Of a stretch of 64,000 nt of DNA, positions 9,995-18,191 are shown piece by piece. The DNA comes from CAVTWS01 sp964390555 (GTDB taxonomy: Bacteria > Actinomycetota > Acidimicrobiia > Acidimicrobiales > SHLQ01), in assembly GCA_964390555.1 (NCBI GenBank), contig CAYMJU010000125.1, forward strand, positions 1 to 64,000, read 5' to 3'. Positions within the stretch are counted from its first letter, which is position 1; every line of letters starts with the position of its first letter. Position numbers and translations under genes: made by a program. Below the pieces are notes generated by a model that saw nothing but the letters and a program-made list of their open reading frames with translations, made no database searches and was not told where the DNA came from.

Positions 9995-10897
9995 ATGACG
10001 ATCGGGTTCGACGGCGAAGTTGCCATCATCACCGGAGCCGGCGGTGGCCTCGGCCGTTGCCACGCCCTCGAGCTGGCCAAGCGGGGGGCTCGGATAGTCG
10101 TCAACGACATCGGCACCGCGGCCGACGGCACCGGCACGTCGGCCGGGCCAGCCGACGCGGTCGCCCAGGAGGTTCGCGATCTCGGGGGCGAAGCCGTGGC
10201 CGACACCAGCTCGGTCGCCAGCCCGGCCGGCGGCGAGTCGATCGTCAAGACCGCGGTCGACGCGTTCGGCACCGTCGACATCGTCGTCAACAACGCCGGC
10301 ATCCTGCGCGACAAGGCCTTCCACAACCTGACGCCCGAGATGCTCGACGCCGTGATCGACGTCCACCTGAAGGGCGCCTTCTACGTGACCCGCCCAGCAT
10401 TCGCCATCATGCGCGAGAAGGGGTACGGACGGATCATCAACACTGCGTCGAACGCCGGGCTGCTCGGCAACTTCGGCCAGTCCAACTACGGCGCCGTCAA
10501 GATGGGCCTGGTCGGGTTCACCCACGTGCTGGCCGTCGAGTCGGCCCGCTACGACATCAAGGTGAACGCCATCGCACCGGTGGCAGCGACCCGAATGACC
10601 GCGGAGATCCTCGGCGACCTGAACGAACACCTCGGCCCCGAGACCGTTTCGCCGGTGGTCGCCTTCCTCGCCTCGCGGGACTGCCCGGTGAACGGGCAGG
10701 TGTTCTCGGTAGCCGGCGGCGTGGTGTCGCGGTTCTTCGTGGGCCTGTCGAAGGGGATCTACGACCAGGACCTCACCGCCGAGAGCGTGCGCGATCGCTT
10801 CGACGAGATCTGCGACCTCGACGGCTTCGACGACTTCGCGCCGGGCAACACCGGGGAGATCCGCAAGCTCGCCCGCCTCCTCAGCCCCCGCAACTGA
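9995..10897 (+). CDS. SDR family oxidoreductase, (3R)-hydroxyacyl-CoA dehydrogenase type
   Basis: A 300-residue SDR resembling the dehydrogenase domain of peroxisomal multifunctional enzyme type 2 (HSD17B4): VAIITGAGGGLGRCHALELAKRG, then VVNDIG, NNAGILRDKAFHNL, a serine in NTASNAG and the catalytic YGAVKMG. It probably oxidises 3-hydroxyacyl-CoA with NAD in fatty-acid or sterol side-chain breakdown. The extra 50 C-terminal residues after VSRFFVGL are also typical of this group. ATG at 9995; it stands alone, converging with the NTF2-like gene downstream. Confidence 0.85.
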   Translation: MTIGFDGEVAIITGAGGGLGRCHALELAKRGARIVVNDIGTAADGTGTSAGPADAVAQEVRDLGGEAVADTSSVASPAGGESIVKTAVDAFGTVDIVVNNAGILRDKAFHNLTPEMLDAVIDVHLKGAFYVTRPAFAIMREKGYGRIINTASNAGLLGNFGQSNYGAVKMGLVGFTHVLAVESARYDIKVNAIAPVAATRMTAEILGDLNEHLGPETVSPVVAFLASRDCPVNGQVFSVAGGVVSRFFVGLSKGIYDQDLTAESVRDRFDEICDLDGFDDFAPGNTGEIRKLARLLSPRN

Positions 10898-10945
10898 CCG
10901 CTTGCGCCAGCGGCCGCACTCGGCCCTAGAGCGGCCCGATTTTGG

Positions 10946-11356
10946 TCATCGGCTGAGCTGCACCATGACTCCGGAGCCGTGGTGGGCCACCATCAACCAC
11001 CGGTCGCCGACGCGCACGAACACGTTCAGGGCCGCGACGGTGCCACCACCAGCGGTCCCGTCGAGCAGGTTCTCGTCGAGGGTGACCCACGCCGCGTTCC
11101 CCGCCACCTGGACGTCGACATTGGTGAGGATGAACTGGAGCCTCTGGGGGCCGGTGAGGATCCGGGCCCACGAGTCGAACACCGCCGCCCACCCGCGAAG
11201 GATCGGCCAGCCGGGATGGGTGCACACCACCCGGTCGCTCTTCTCCCAGGCGGCCGCCAACGCATCCACGTCGCGCGCCTCGAACGATTCGTAGAAGGCG
11301 TCGTTGGCGCGTCGCACGGCCTCGCTGTCGTCGCGTTCGGTCGGTTCGGGATGCAC
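10946..11356 (-). CDS. SnoaL/DUF4440-like nuclear transport factor 2 family protein
   Basis: A 136-residue protein with the NTF2-like cone fold pattern: NDAFYESFEARDVDALAAAW at the start, then a central CTHPGWPILRGWAAVFDSWARI and a C-terminal strand RWLMVAHHGSG. This group includes SnoaL-like and DUF4440 proteins, often isomerases or binding proteins of unknown substrate. It is divergent from the PAP2 gene, with 47 bp between the starts. The ATG at 11356 is preferred. Confidence 0.75.
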   Translation of the reverse strand: MHPEPTERDDSEAVRRANDAFYESFEARDVDALAAAWEKSDRVVCTHPGWPILRGWAAVFDSWARILTGPQRLQFILTNVDVQVAGNAAWVTLDENLLDGTAGGGTVAALNVFVRVGDRWLMVAHHGSGVMVQLSR

Positions 11357-11403
11357 GGTCGACGATGCTAGGCGGCCGATCGCGCCGTACCCTTCGACAC
11401 TGC

Positions 11404-11958
11404 ATGCCGATCGAGATCCCCGCCCGCATCGAAGCTCCGATGGAGCGCTTCGACGAAGCCGTCGATGGCTGGTTCGACCACCTGCGGGGTCGGCCGCTCG
11501 CTGACCGGGTGTTCTACATCGCGTCAGAGTTGGGTGACTGGAGCCTCATCTGGCACCTGTTGTCGACCGCCAAGGGGCTCGGACCTGCGGGGCCCCGAAC
11601 GGCGTGGCGCACGGCGGCCGCGCTCGGCGCCGAGTCGGCGCTCGTCAACGGGGTCGTCAAGACGTGGTTCCAACGCACTCGACCCGATATGACCTCAGAG
11701 CGGCCCCACCACTTGCGCCGGCCCAAGACGAGCAGCTTCCCCAGCGGCCACGCCAGCTCGGCGTTCCTCGCCGCTGCCCTCCTGTCCGAGGACAGCCGGC
11801 TGAAGCCTCTCTACTACGGCGCGGCCGTGACGGTTGCCGCCAGTCGCGTTCACGTCAAGATCCACCACGCCAGCGATGTGGTCGCCGGTGCTGTGCTCGG
11901 AGCGGGACTGGCTCGATTGACCAAGCGCCTCGGGCGACGCTGGCCACGCGACCTCTGA
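11404..11958 (+). CDS. PAP2 superfamily phosphatase
   Basis: A 184-residue membrane-associated phosphatase of the PAP2 group, which removes phosphate from lipid phosphates such as phosphatidic acid or undecaprenyl diphosphate. The three-part signature is visible: KTWFQRTRP (first motif), SFPSGHASSAF (PSGH) and SRVHVKIHHASDVVAGAVLG (SR-x5-H-x3-D). It starts at ATG 11404 (MPIEIPARIE); the frame runs further upstream to 11365 without support. It is shorter than most membrane PAP2 enzymes, with few strong transmembrane segments. Confidence 0.82.
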   Translation: MPIEIPARIEAPMERFDEAVDGWFDHLRGRPLADRVFYIASELGDWSLIWHLLSTAKGLGPAGPRTAWRTAAALGAESALVNGVVKTWFQRTRPDMTSERPHHLRRPKTSSFPSGHASSAFLAAALLSEDSRLKPLYYGAAVTVAASRVHVKIHHASDVVAGAVLGAGLARLTKRLGRRWPRDL

Positions 11959-11985
11959 AGTGCGCGGCCACCGGTTCGACTGGGC

Positions 11986-12165
11986 TCAGCTGGCGGCACC
12001 GACCAGGTCGGGTTCAACGGCGGTGAGGAGCAGGCGCACGTCGAGGAGCAAGTCACCGACCTCGGAGGCCGAGACGAGCTCGCGGCTTTGCATCTGGGTG
12101 AGCCCGCGATCGATGAGCGCCAATGCCTCGGTGAGCGGTGCGGTGCGGATCGGAGTTTCGGTCAT
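11986..12165 (-). CDS. Small hypothetical protein (59 aa)
   Basis: From ATG 12165 the product is MTETPIRTAPLTEALALIDR... , 59 residues, rich in leucine, glutamate and serine and likely largely helical (TEALALIDRGLTQMQ, SEVGDLLLDVRLLLTAV). The frame continues upstream to 12288 but that part is serine/arginine-rich and non-coding in appearance. GGTGATA precedes the start as a weak ribosome site. It converges with the PAP2 gene. No family recognised. Confidence 0.5.
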   Translation of the reverse strand: MTETPIRTAPLTEALALIDRGLTQMQSRELVSASEVGDLLLDVRLLLTAVEPDLVGAAS

Positions 12166-12447
12166 CGGTATCACCCGGTCTCTGTGTGTGGTGCGCTCGG
12201 TTGGGTTGGATTCGTGGGACTCGGATTCGCTTCCGTCACAGCCTCGCGCACTCCGATGCAACACCTGGTGCACCCTCGGGCATTCCACTGCGTACTGGCA
12301 CCCTATCTATCGGCATCGGACCCCGCGTCCTCAAGCGCCGAAGAACTACGGAATTGAGTGCGATCTACCTATGAGGCCAGGTCATCGGACCCATCGCCGC
12401 GTCCCGGTAACGTCGATGGTCATGGGAGCGAAGCGACCCGGATGCCG
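12166..12447. other. Intergenic stretch with no gene seen
   Basis: About 280 bp (318 bp including the adjacent hairpin repeat) between the divergent 59-aa gene and an SDR gene. Base composition is less GC-rich than the flanks. No convincing reading frame, RNA gene or clear promoter consensus was found; it presumably holds the two divergent promoters. Confidence 0.5.
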
Positions 12448-12475
12448 ATGGGGTGTGGGGGCGCACAGCCCCCAG
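12448..12475 (-). repeat. REP-like hairpin repeat, copy 2
   Basis: ATGGGGTGTGGGGGCGCACA + GCCCCCAG forms the hairpin TGGGGGC-GCACA-GCCCCCA. It is an inverted copy of the element at 7533-7560 (shared core ATGGGGT.TGGGGGCGC..AGCCCCCAG). Here it sits 9 bp before the start codon of an SDR, so it could affect translation initiation as an mRNA hairpin. Confidence 0.7.
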
Positions 12476-12483
12476 GATCAACG

Positions 12484-13260
12484 ATGAACGTCAGCGGCAA
12501 GGTCGTGGTCGTCACCGGGGCCGCGAGCGGGATCGGCCGGGCCCTCGCGGCCCGCTTCGTCGCGGAGGGGGCGGCCGTGGTCGCGGCCGACGTCGACCCT
12601 CGACTGCCCGAGGTCGCCGCCGCCATCGGCGCTGACGCGTTGCGTTGCGACGTGGCGGTGGAGCGCGACGTGGTTGAGCTCATCGACACGGTCGAGGCCA
12701 GCGTTGGGTCGATCGACTTGTTCTGCGCCAATGCCGGCATCGGCGCCAGCGGCGGTGTGGAGGTCGCCGACGAGACATGGAACCGGATCTGGTCGGTGAA
12801 CGTCATGTCGCACGTCTACGCCGCCCGGGCCCTGGTCCCCCGAATGATCGAGCGCGGCGGTGGCTACCTGCTCTTCACGGCGTCCGCCGCCGGGTTGCTC
12901 ACCAACCCCGGCGCCGCGCCCTACGCGGTCACCAAGCACGCCGCGGTCAGCCTGGCCGAGTGGCTCGCCATCACCCACGGGCACCAGGGCATCAGGGTCT
13001 CGTGCTTGTGCCCCCAAGGGGTCAACACCCCGCTGGTGACCGGCGCGCCGGCCGAGCTGGCGACCCGGGCGGTGGTCGCCCAAGGCCTGATAGAGCCCGA
13101 CGAGGTCGCCGACGCAGTCATCGCCGGCCTGCGGGAGGAGCGATTCCTGATCCTCCCGCACCCCGAGGTTCGGGACTACGCCATAGGCCGGGCCACCGAC
13201 CATGACCGGTGGATCCGCGGCATGCAGCGGTTGGTCGGCCGCATCGAGTCCAGCGAGTGA
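12484..13260 (+). CDS. SDR family oxidoreductase
   Basis: A 258-residue classical SDR starting at ATG 12484 (MNVSGKVVVVTGAASGIGRAL). The cofactor motif is TGAASGIG, with an acidic residue after the second strand (AADVDP) favouring NAD. CANAGIG replaces NNAG, and the catalytic Y-x3-K is YAVTKHA. The C-terminal 60 residues (EPDEVADAVIAGLREERFLILPHPEV) are typical of the group related to DltE/short-chain dehydrogenases. The stop overlaps the start of the DNA glycosylase gene (GTGA), so the two may be co-translated despite unrelated roles. Confidence 0.87.
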   Translation: MNVSGKVVVVTGAASGIGRALAARFVAEGAAVVAADVDPRLPEVAAAIGADALRCDVAVERDVVELIDTVEASVGSIDLFCANAGIGASGGVEVADETWNRIWSVNVMSHVYAARALVPRMIERGGGYLLFTASAAGLLTNPGAAPYAVTKHAAVSLAEWLAITHGHQGIRVSCLCPQGVNTPLVTGAPAELATRAVVAQGLIEPDEVADAVIAGLREERFLILPHPEVRDYAIGRATDHDRWIRGMQRLVGRIESSE

Positions 13261-13973
13261 TCGACCCGTCACAGGCGGTGGCGCGGGCTCGGACGACGGC
13301 GGTGCCCACAGCCCTCGCGGCCATCCACCGGCACATCGGCGTCGGCGAGACGATGGCCGTCGAGTTCGCGGCCGCCGATCGACAGCGGGCCCTCGATCTC
13401 GCCGCGGGTGCGGGGTTCGCCGTGCTCGACCTCGAGTGGTCCGACGCACGGGCCCAGGTCACCCTCCAACGGCAGCGAACGCTGCCCGACACCGTGAAAC
13501 CCGGCATGGGCCTACTTGTGAGCGGTCTCAACCCCAGCCTTCACTCGGCCGACGCGGGCGTGGGGTTCGCCCGCGCCGGCAACCGGTTCTGGCCCGCCGC
13601 CCTCGCCGCCGGGGTGGTCGACGTCGACCGGGATCCCGATGCCGCGCTCCGCCGCGGCATCGGGATGACCGACATCGTGAAGCGAGCGACACCACGCGCC
13701 GCCGAGGTCACCCCCGACGAGTACCGAGCAGGCCTGGCGCGAATCGAGCGCCTGTGCCGCTGGCTGCGCCCGGGCACCGTGGTGTTGGTCGGCCTGGCGG
13801 GGTGGCGCCAGATCAGGGACCGGACCGCCCGACCGGGCTGGCAGCCGGGGGACCTGGGCGGTAGGCCGGTCTACGTGATGCCGTCGACCAGCGGGCTCAA
13901 CGCCTCGTCACGCCTCGAGGACCTCGTCGATCACCTGCGTCTCGCCGCCGCTGGTGAGCCCACCGCTCGTTGA
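13257..13973 (+). CDS. Mismatch-specific uracil/thymine-DNA glycosylase (Mug/TDG family)
   Basis: A DNA repair glycosylase that removes uracil or thymine from G:U/G:T mismatches. From the GTG at 13257 it has 238 residues. Motif A is VSGLNPSLHSADAGVGFARAGNRFW, in which the asparagine of GLNPS activates water; the second active-site loop is MPSTSGLNAS. An N-terminal domain of about 90 residues (IHRHIGVGETMAVEFAAADR) precedes the glycosylase core and is not part of E. coli Mug. It overlaps the upstream SDR by four bases. A frame open to 13209 is less likely. Confidence 0.87.
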   Translation: MIDPSQAVARARTTAVPTALAAIHRHIGVGETMAVEFAAADRQRALDLAAGAGFAVLDLEWSDARAQVTLQRQRTLPDTVKPGMGLLVSGLNPSLHSADAGVGFARAGNRFWPAALAAGVVDVDRDPDAALRRGIGMTDIVKRATPRAAEVTPDEYRAGLARIERLCRWLRPGTVVLVGLAGWRQIRDRTARPGWQPGDLGGRPVYVMPSTSGLNASSRLEDLVDHLRLAAAGEPTAR

Positions 13974-13993
13974 GCACGCGCCTCGGCGCACGC

Positions 13994-14989
13994 TCAGCCG
14001 TGAGGTGACAGGTCGCGGGCGGCCTGGCGGGCATCGAGCCCGGCGAGCCCCAGGATCATGAGCGCCGTGGTGGTGACGCCGTTCGCCATGTAGCGATCGA
14101 GATGGGTCCGGCACTCCTCGACGGTGCCGTTCACCACCAAGTCATCGACGACCTCGTCGGGGATCTTGGCGAGCGAACCCTTGCGGTCACCGGCCGCCCA
14201 CTGCTCCCAGTGCTCGCCCAACTGGTCACCGCGGCCGAGCCACTCGTGGAACGCGCGATACACCGGCACGTTCAGGTAGGCCGCCATGGCGAACCTCGCA
14301 CCAGCCAGAACCTCGTCGCGGCGGTCGCTCGGACAGATGAAGATTCGAGCGACGATCTCCCGCGGTCCGCCCGCGGCCTCGGCGACGATGGCCGACACGG
14401 TGCGAGCGTCGTCGGCGGATAGCCAGTTGACGATCGCACCGTCGGCTTCTCGCCCCGCCATCCGCAACATGCCCTCGCGAAGCGCGGCGACGAGGACCGG
14501 TATGGGCTGTTCGACCGCGACGCCGAGTCTGAAGCCCGACACCGAGAACGTGTCGTAATCCGCGGTGACCTTGTCGCCGGTGAACGCCTCTTTGAGGAAT
14601 CGCACCATGTCCCGGGTGCGCCGGTACGGCTCGGAGAACTCGACGCCGTTCCAGTCACCGACGATCACATTCGACGACGAGCCGATGCCCGCCACGACCC
14701 GACCCGGCGCGGCCGACGCCAAGCCGGCGAAGGTCTGGGCCATGAGCGCCGGCCCGCGCGTGTAGACGGGCAGGATCGCGGTGCCGAGTCGCAGCGACGG
14801 CGCCCACTGCGAAGCCAACACCAAGGGCGTGATTCCGTCGGGTCCATTGGCTTCGGCCGACCAGGCGTCGGTGTAGCCAAGTTGCTCGAGCTCGACGTAC
14901 TGCTCGCGCTGGGCGTGGAGCGGTCCGGCGAATGGGACGGTCATGCCGTGGCGGAGAGGAATCGAGTTGGCCGAGTTGGTCGAGTTCAC
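13994..14989 (-). CDS. LLM class flavin/F420-dependent oxidoreductase
   Basis: A 331-residue luciferase-like TIM-barrel enzyme. LGTAILPVYTRGPALMAQTFAGLASAAPGRVVAGIG is the family core (beta strand 3-4), followed by LKEAFTGDKV and PIPVLVAALREGMLRMAGREADGAIVNW. These features fit the F420-dependent branch common in actinobacteria. The GTG start at 14989 is chosen because GGAG lies five bases upstream; a methionine at 14944 lacks a ribosome site. Reaction unknown. It shares a 186-bp upstream gap with the next SDR on the same strand, in which no gene is seen. Confidence 0.83.
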   Translation of the reverse strand: MNSTNSANSIPLRHGMTVPFAGPLHAQREQYVELEQLGYTDAWSAEANGPDGITPLVLASQWAPSLRLGTAILPVYTRGPALMAQTFAGLASAAPGRVVAGIGSSSNVIVGDWNGVEFSEPYRRTRDMVRFLKEAFTGDKVTADYDTFSVSGFRLGVAVEQPIPVLVAALREGMLRMAGREADGAIVNWLSADDARTVSAIVAEAAGGPREIVARIFICPSDRRDEVLAGARFAMAAYLNVPVYRAFHEWLGRGDQLGEHWEQWAAGDRKGSLAKIPDEVVDDLVVNGTVEECRTHLDRYMANGVTTTALMILGLAGLDARQAARDLSPHG

Positions 14990-15175
14990 GCGGGCTCCGG
15001 TCGTTGGTCAGCTATGCGCCGCGGGGCGCATCTTGGCGGTCTGGGTGTCGGTCGCATCGGTGCTCCGCGACTCGGTCGAGCCGAGGAACGACGCCGCGCC
15101 GCCGGTGTCGCTCGGTCCCGGCTGGACCACGACGGGAGCGTAGAGGATGTGGCCGAGTCCCACGCCGTACCGCCG

Positions 15176-15964
15176 TCACGAACCGGCGAGACGGCCACCC
15201 TCGATCGGGAACTCTCCGCCGGTGCAGAACGACGAGTCGTCCGATGCGAGGAACAGCACGAGTCGGGCGACGTCATCGACGGTCCCGACGCGGCCGAGGG
15301 GCAGTGTGGTGAGCATGTGGGCGATGACCGCGGGGTCGGCGTCAGCGATCATCTGGGTGTCGATAGGCCCGGGATGCACGCTGTTGACGCGCACGAGTGG
15401 CGACAGATCGAGAGCCGCGGTTCGCGTCAGACCGCGCTGACCCCATTTGCTCGCAGCGTACGCGGCGTTCCCCCGCGTCGGGAGGAAGGCTTGGGCCGAC
15501 GAGATGTTGACTATCGAGCTCGTCGCGGTCGGCTCGCCGTGGGCGCGCCGCTCTGCCGCCCGCCGCCCGAGCTCGGCGGCGGCGGCGCCGATGCCCAGGA
15601 AGTTCCCGGTCAGGTTCACGTCGAGAATGCGTCGCCAGGCATCGGGGTCGAGATCGGCGACCGTCGTCCGAGCGGCACCGGCCGAGGCGATGCCAGCATT
15701 GTTGACGAGTACGTCGAGCCCACCGAAATGGTCCGTCGCGACAGCCACGCCGTGCTCCCAGTCGAGCTGCTCGGTGACGTCGAGCTCGAGCCCGTAAGCT
15801 GCCCCCCCGAGGCGCTGGGCCAGGGCTTGGACCTCATCGACGAGGACGTCGCCGAGCACCACCGCCGCTCCCTCGGTCACGAACATCTCGGCCTCGGCCG
15901 CTCCTTGGCCTCGCGCCGCACCGCTGATCAGCGCCACCTTGCCCGCCAAGCACCGTTCTCTCAC
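15176..15964 (-). CDS. SDR family oxidoreductase
   Basis: A 262-residue SDR starting at GTG 15964, with GGAGG four bases before it. Motifs are ALISGAARGQGAAEAEMF (cofactor loop), LGDVLVDE, NNAGIAS, a serine in NISSAQAF, the catalytic YAASKWG and the end block FCTGGEFPIEGGRLAGS. The ARGQG loop is typical of the mycofactocin-associated and steroid-type SDRs of actinobacteria; no mycofactocin genes are in this window. Substrate unknown. Confidence 0.86.
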   Translation of the reverse strand: MRERCLAGKVALISGAARGQGAAEAEMFVTEGAAVVLGDVLVDEVQALAQRLGGAAYGLELDVTEQLDWEHGVAVATDHFGGLDVLVNNAGIASAGAARTTVADLDPDAWRRILDVNLTGNFLGIGAAAAELGRRAAERRAHGEPTATSSIVNISSAQAFLPTRGNAAYAASKWGQRGLTRTAALDLSPLVRVNSVHPGPIDTQMIADADPAVIAHMLTTLPLGRVGTVDDVARLVLFLASDDSSFCTGGEFPIEGGRLAGS

Positions 15965-16090
15965 TATGCCTCCAACCTCGGTGAGGTGTCGACCGGTTCC
16001 GGCGTGGAATCTCTACCAGAAGCGATCGGTCATCTGTCGTGAAACCGCTGTCCCGCCGTCATTGTCACACCCCACCGTCAAGATGTCCCC

Positions 16091-16342
16091 ATGACTCAGA
16101 ATCGACTCCTCGACCTCGGCACCGAGCCGACCCGGCGAGACCACGCCACCGAGCCGCGGCAGCGAGCCCAGCGCCCGAAGCCGACCGCCCGTCCCCGGCA
16201 GGCGCAGCCCTGGCGCCTCGACGACCAGACCCGCCGAGTCGGCCGGCGCGGCGTCGCCCAGGCTCGCACCGCGCTCCGCGACGCTCGGGCCGCGACCCGG
16301 CCGGGCTCCGAGGCGGCGCGCGACCTACCCCACGCCGCCTGA
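16091..16342 (+). CDS. Small basic hypothetical protein (83 aa)
   Basis: Starts at ATG 16091 (MTQNRLLDLGTEP) and ends with TGA overlapping the ATG of the following nuclease gene (TGATG), which supports a real translated unit. It is arginine- and alanine-rich; the end WRLDDQTRRVGRRGVAQARTA... looks helical and basic, suggesting nucleic-acid or membrane-surface contact. No family is recognised; composition alone is not proof of function. Confidence 0.55.
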   Translation: MTQNRLLDLGTEPTRRDHATEPRQRAQRPKPTARPRQAQPWRLDDQTRRVGRRGVAQARTALRDARAATRPGSEAARDLPHAA

Positions 16343-16908
16343 TGGTCATGCCGGCCGGCCTAGCCGGCGCCGCGGCGATCTGCATCTGGCTGGTGGCCTG
16401 CGGCACCGCGACCACCGGTGACGGCGTGGCCTCGTCCGACGAGGTCACGACCACCAGCGCCCACGTTGCCAACGCGGTGATCGAGCGAGTCGTCGATGGC
16501 GACACCCTCGTGGCCACCATCGGCGGCCGATCCGAACGCGTCCGCCTTCTCGGCATCGACACACCCGAATCGGTGGCGCCCAACCGCCCGGTCGAATGCT
16601 TCGGGGCCGAGGCCTCTCGCTACCTCGGCGATCTCATCCCGGCCGACACCCCGGTTCGGCTGGTGCTCGACGCCGAGGCCCGCGACCAGTACGACCGGCT
16701 GCTCGCCTACGCCTTTCGCTCCACCGATGGATTGTTCGTCAACCTCGCGATGCTCCGCGATGGTTACGCCGACATCTTGGTCATCGAACCGAACGCGGCT
16801 TACGCCGATGTCTTCGCCGAGGCTGTCTCGGCGGCGCGAGCCGGCGAGATCGGGCTGTGGGGGGCGTGCGGCGGAGCCGACCTGCCGCTCGATCCGCAAC
16901 CGCCCTAG
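16342..16908 (+). CDS. Thermonuclease (staphylococcal nuclease-like) lipoprotein
   Basis: A 188-residue exported nuclease-fold protein. The N-terminus MVMPAGLAGAAAICIWLVAC is a lipoprotein signal with Cys20 in the lipobox LVAC. The SNase domain follows: VVDGDTLVA, RLLGIDTPES, then DQYDRLLAYAF and the C-terminal AARAGEIGLWGACGG. The catalytic Arg/Glu positions of SNase appear conserved (RLLGIDTPES, YDRLLAY). It probably degrades extracellular nucleic acid at the cell surface. The start overlaps the upstream small gene. Confidence 0.82.
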   Translation: MVMPAGLAGAAAICIWLVACGTATTGDGVASSDEVTTTSAHVANAVIERVVDGDTLVATIGGRSERVRLLGIDTPESVAPNRPVECFGAEASRYLGDLIPADTPVRLVLDAEARDQYDRLLAYAFRSTDGLFVNLAMLRDGYADILVIEPNAAYADVFAEAVSAARAGEIGLWGACGGADLPLDPQPP

Positions 16909-16934
16909 AAGCGTGCGCCAGATAGCGTGAAACC

Positions 16935-17756
16935 ATGAGCTTGGCCGAGCGCTTGGGTTACCGGCCCGAGGATCGGTTGCTGATCATCAGCGCCGACCGC
17001 CTCGGTTCCACGCATGCCGCCAACATCGGCGTGTTCGGCGCGTTGCGCGAAGGCGTAGCCACCACCGCGGGGCTGATGGTGCCGTGCCTTTGGTCGCGCC
17101 ACGCAGCACGGGAGTACCGCGGCGAAGAGATCGGTGTCCACCTCACGCTCAACGCCGAGCTCGACATGCTCCGCTGGGGACCGATCACCCAGGCCCCGTC
17201 CCTACTCGACGGCGACGGTGGTTTCCCGCGCACGGTTGCCGACCTCTGGGACCACGCGGACGTATCCGAGGTACGGCGTGAGCTCCGGGCCCAAGTCGAG
17301 CGGGCCGTCGTCTGGGGTTTCGACGTCAGTCACCTGTCGACACACCAGTACGCGGTCCAGCAACGGCCCGAGTTCTTCGACGTGTATCTCGACCTCGCCA
17401 TCGAACTCGGCCTGCCGATGCGCCTCCAGGACACCCGGTCCGAGGAACAGGCCGGCTTTCCCTTCCGTCAGTTGGCCGCCGACGAGGGAGTGCTCACCCC
17501 CGACCGGGTGGTCGAGCTGACCGATCGCTCCAACCCCGGGTTCACGGGCCTCGTCGAGTCCCTCGAGCCCGGTGTGACCGAGCTGGTGATCCGCCCCGCG
17601 GTCGACTCGGCCGAACTACGCGCCGCCGATCCCTCGTGGGCGGACCGGGTCGCCGACCACGCCGTGGCCACCGGCGACTGGCGCGTGACGCTCGACCGAG
17701 CCGGCATAACCCTTCTCGGCTACCGCGCCGTGCGCGCCGTGCAACGGGCGGCCTGA
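16935..17756 (+). CDS. ChbG/HpnK (YdjC) family deacetylase
   Basis: A 273-residue carbohydrate-deacetylase-fold protein. YdjC proteins remove acetyl groups from sugars using a metal held by one Asp and two His. Here the histidine motifs are present (GEEIGVHLTLNAE near residue 75 and SHLSTHQYAVQQRPEFF near 135). The usual N-terminal ADDFG is replaced by SADRLG, so the first Asp remains but the second Asp and the Phe are lost. The rest matches actinobacterial homologues. It may act on a mycothiol- or wall-related sugar; this is not shown. Confidence 0.78.
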   Translation: MSLAERLGYRPEDRLLIISADRLGSTHAANIGVFGALREGVATTAGLMVPCLWSRHAAREYRGEEIGVHLTLNAELDMLRWGPITQAPSLLDGDGGFPRTVADLWDHADVSEVRRELRAQVERAVVWGFDVSHLSTHQYAVQQRPEFFDVYLDLAIELGLPMRLQDTRSEEQAGFPFRQLAADEGVLTPDRVVELTDRSNPGFTGLVESLEPGVTELVIRPAVDSAELRAADPSWADRVADHAVATGDWRVTLDRAGITLLGYRAVRAVQRAA

Positions 17757-17764
17757 CCGCGCGA

Positions 17765-18148
17765 TCAGTCGCAGTCGGCGATCAAGTCGGCCAGGGTGGC
17801 AAGCCGCGTCGGTTGGGTCCGCCAGGCGTCGAGGTCGTCAAGCCACACCTGGTACTCGCCTTCGACCTTGGTGTCACCGCGCATGTAGGCGACGTCGTCG
17901 GTCACGTCGCCGCGGGCCAGGGCCACCGCGGCATCGGCTTTCCACGTGACGGTCGAGGTCGGCTCGGCGTGTCGCCCGGCGAGGCAGGTCTCGACGCGCC
18001 CGTCGACCACCGTCTCGTAAAACCAGCGCTTACCCCCGGGTAGACCTTCGACGAGGTACTGGATGACGACGCTGGCTTCCGGATCACCAGGGAACTCGGC
18101 GCCGGCGGCCGCATAACGGGCCAGGAACTCGTCGTCGAAGGGGGTCAC
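17765..18148 (-). CDS. SCP-2 sterol-transfer-like small protein
   Basis: From GTG 18148 (VTPFDDEFLARY; GAGG upstream) it has 127 residues. The pattern IQYLVEGLPGGKRWFYETVVDGRVETCLAG...PTSTVTWKADAAVALARGDV resembles the SCP2 lipid-binding fold, in which a ligand-binding beta sheet carries polar 'tvt.s..d..ai..G' repeats. It is probably a lipid or acyl-CoA binding protein. It lies directly downstream of the Mca amidase gene on the same strand. The frame continues far upstream but out of the family pattern. Confidence 0.65.
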   Translation of the reverse strand: MTPFDDEFLARYAAAGAEFPGDPEASVVIQYLVEGLPGGKRWFYETVVDGRVETCLAGRHAEPTSTVTWKADAAVALARGDVTDDVAYMRGDTKVEGEYQVWLDDLDAWRTQPTRLATLADLIADCD

Positions 18149-18191
18149 GACAACCTCGTCGGCCCGGCACCGGTGCGGTTCGCAGCGAGGC

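Noticed and set aside
12166..12447. Extra small genes in the intergenic region
   Set aside because: Frames there lack ribosome sites and resemble no family.
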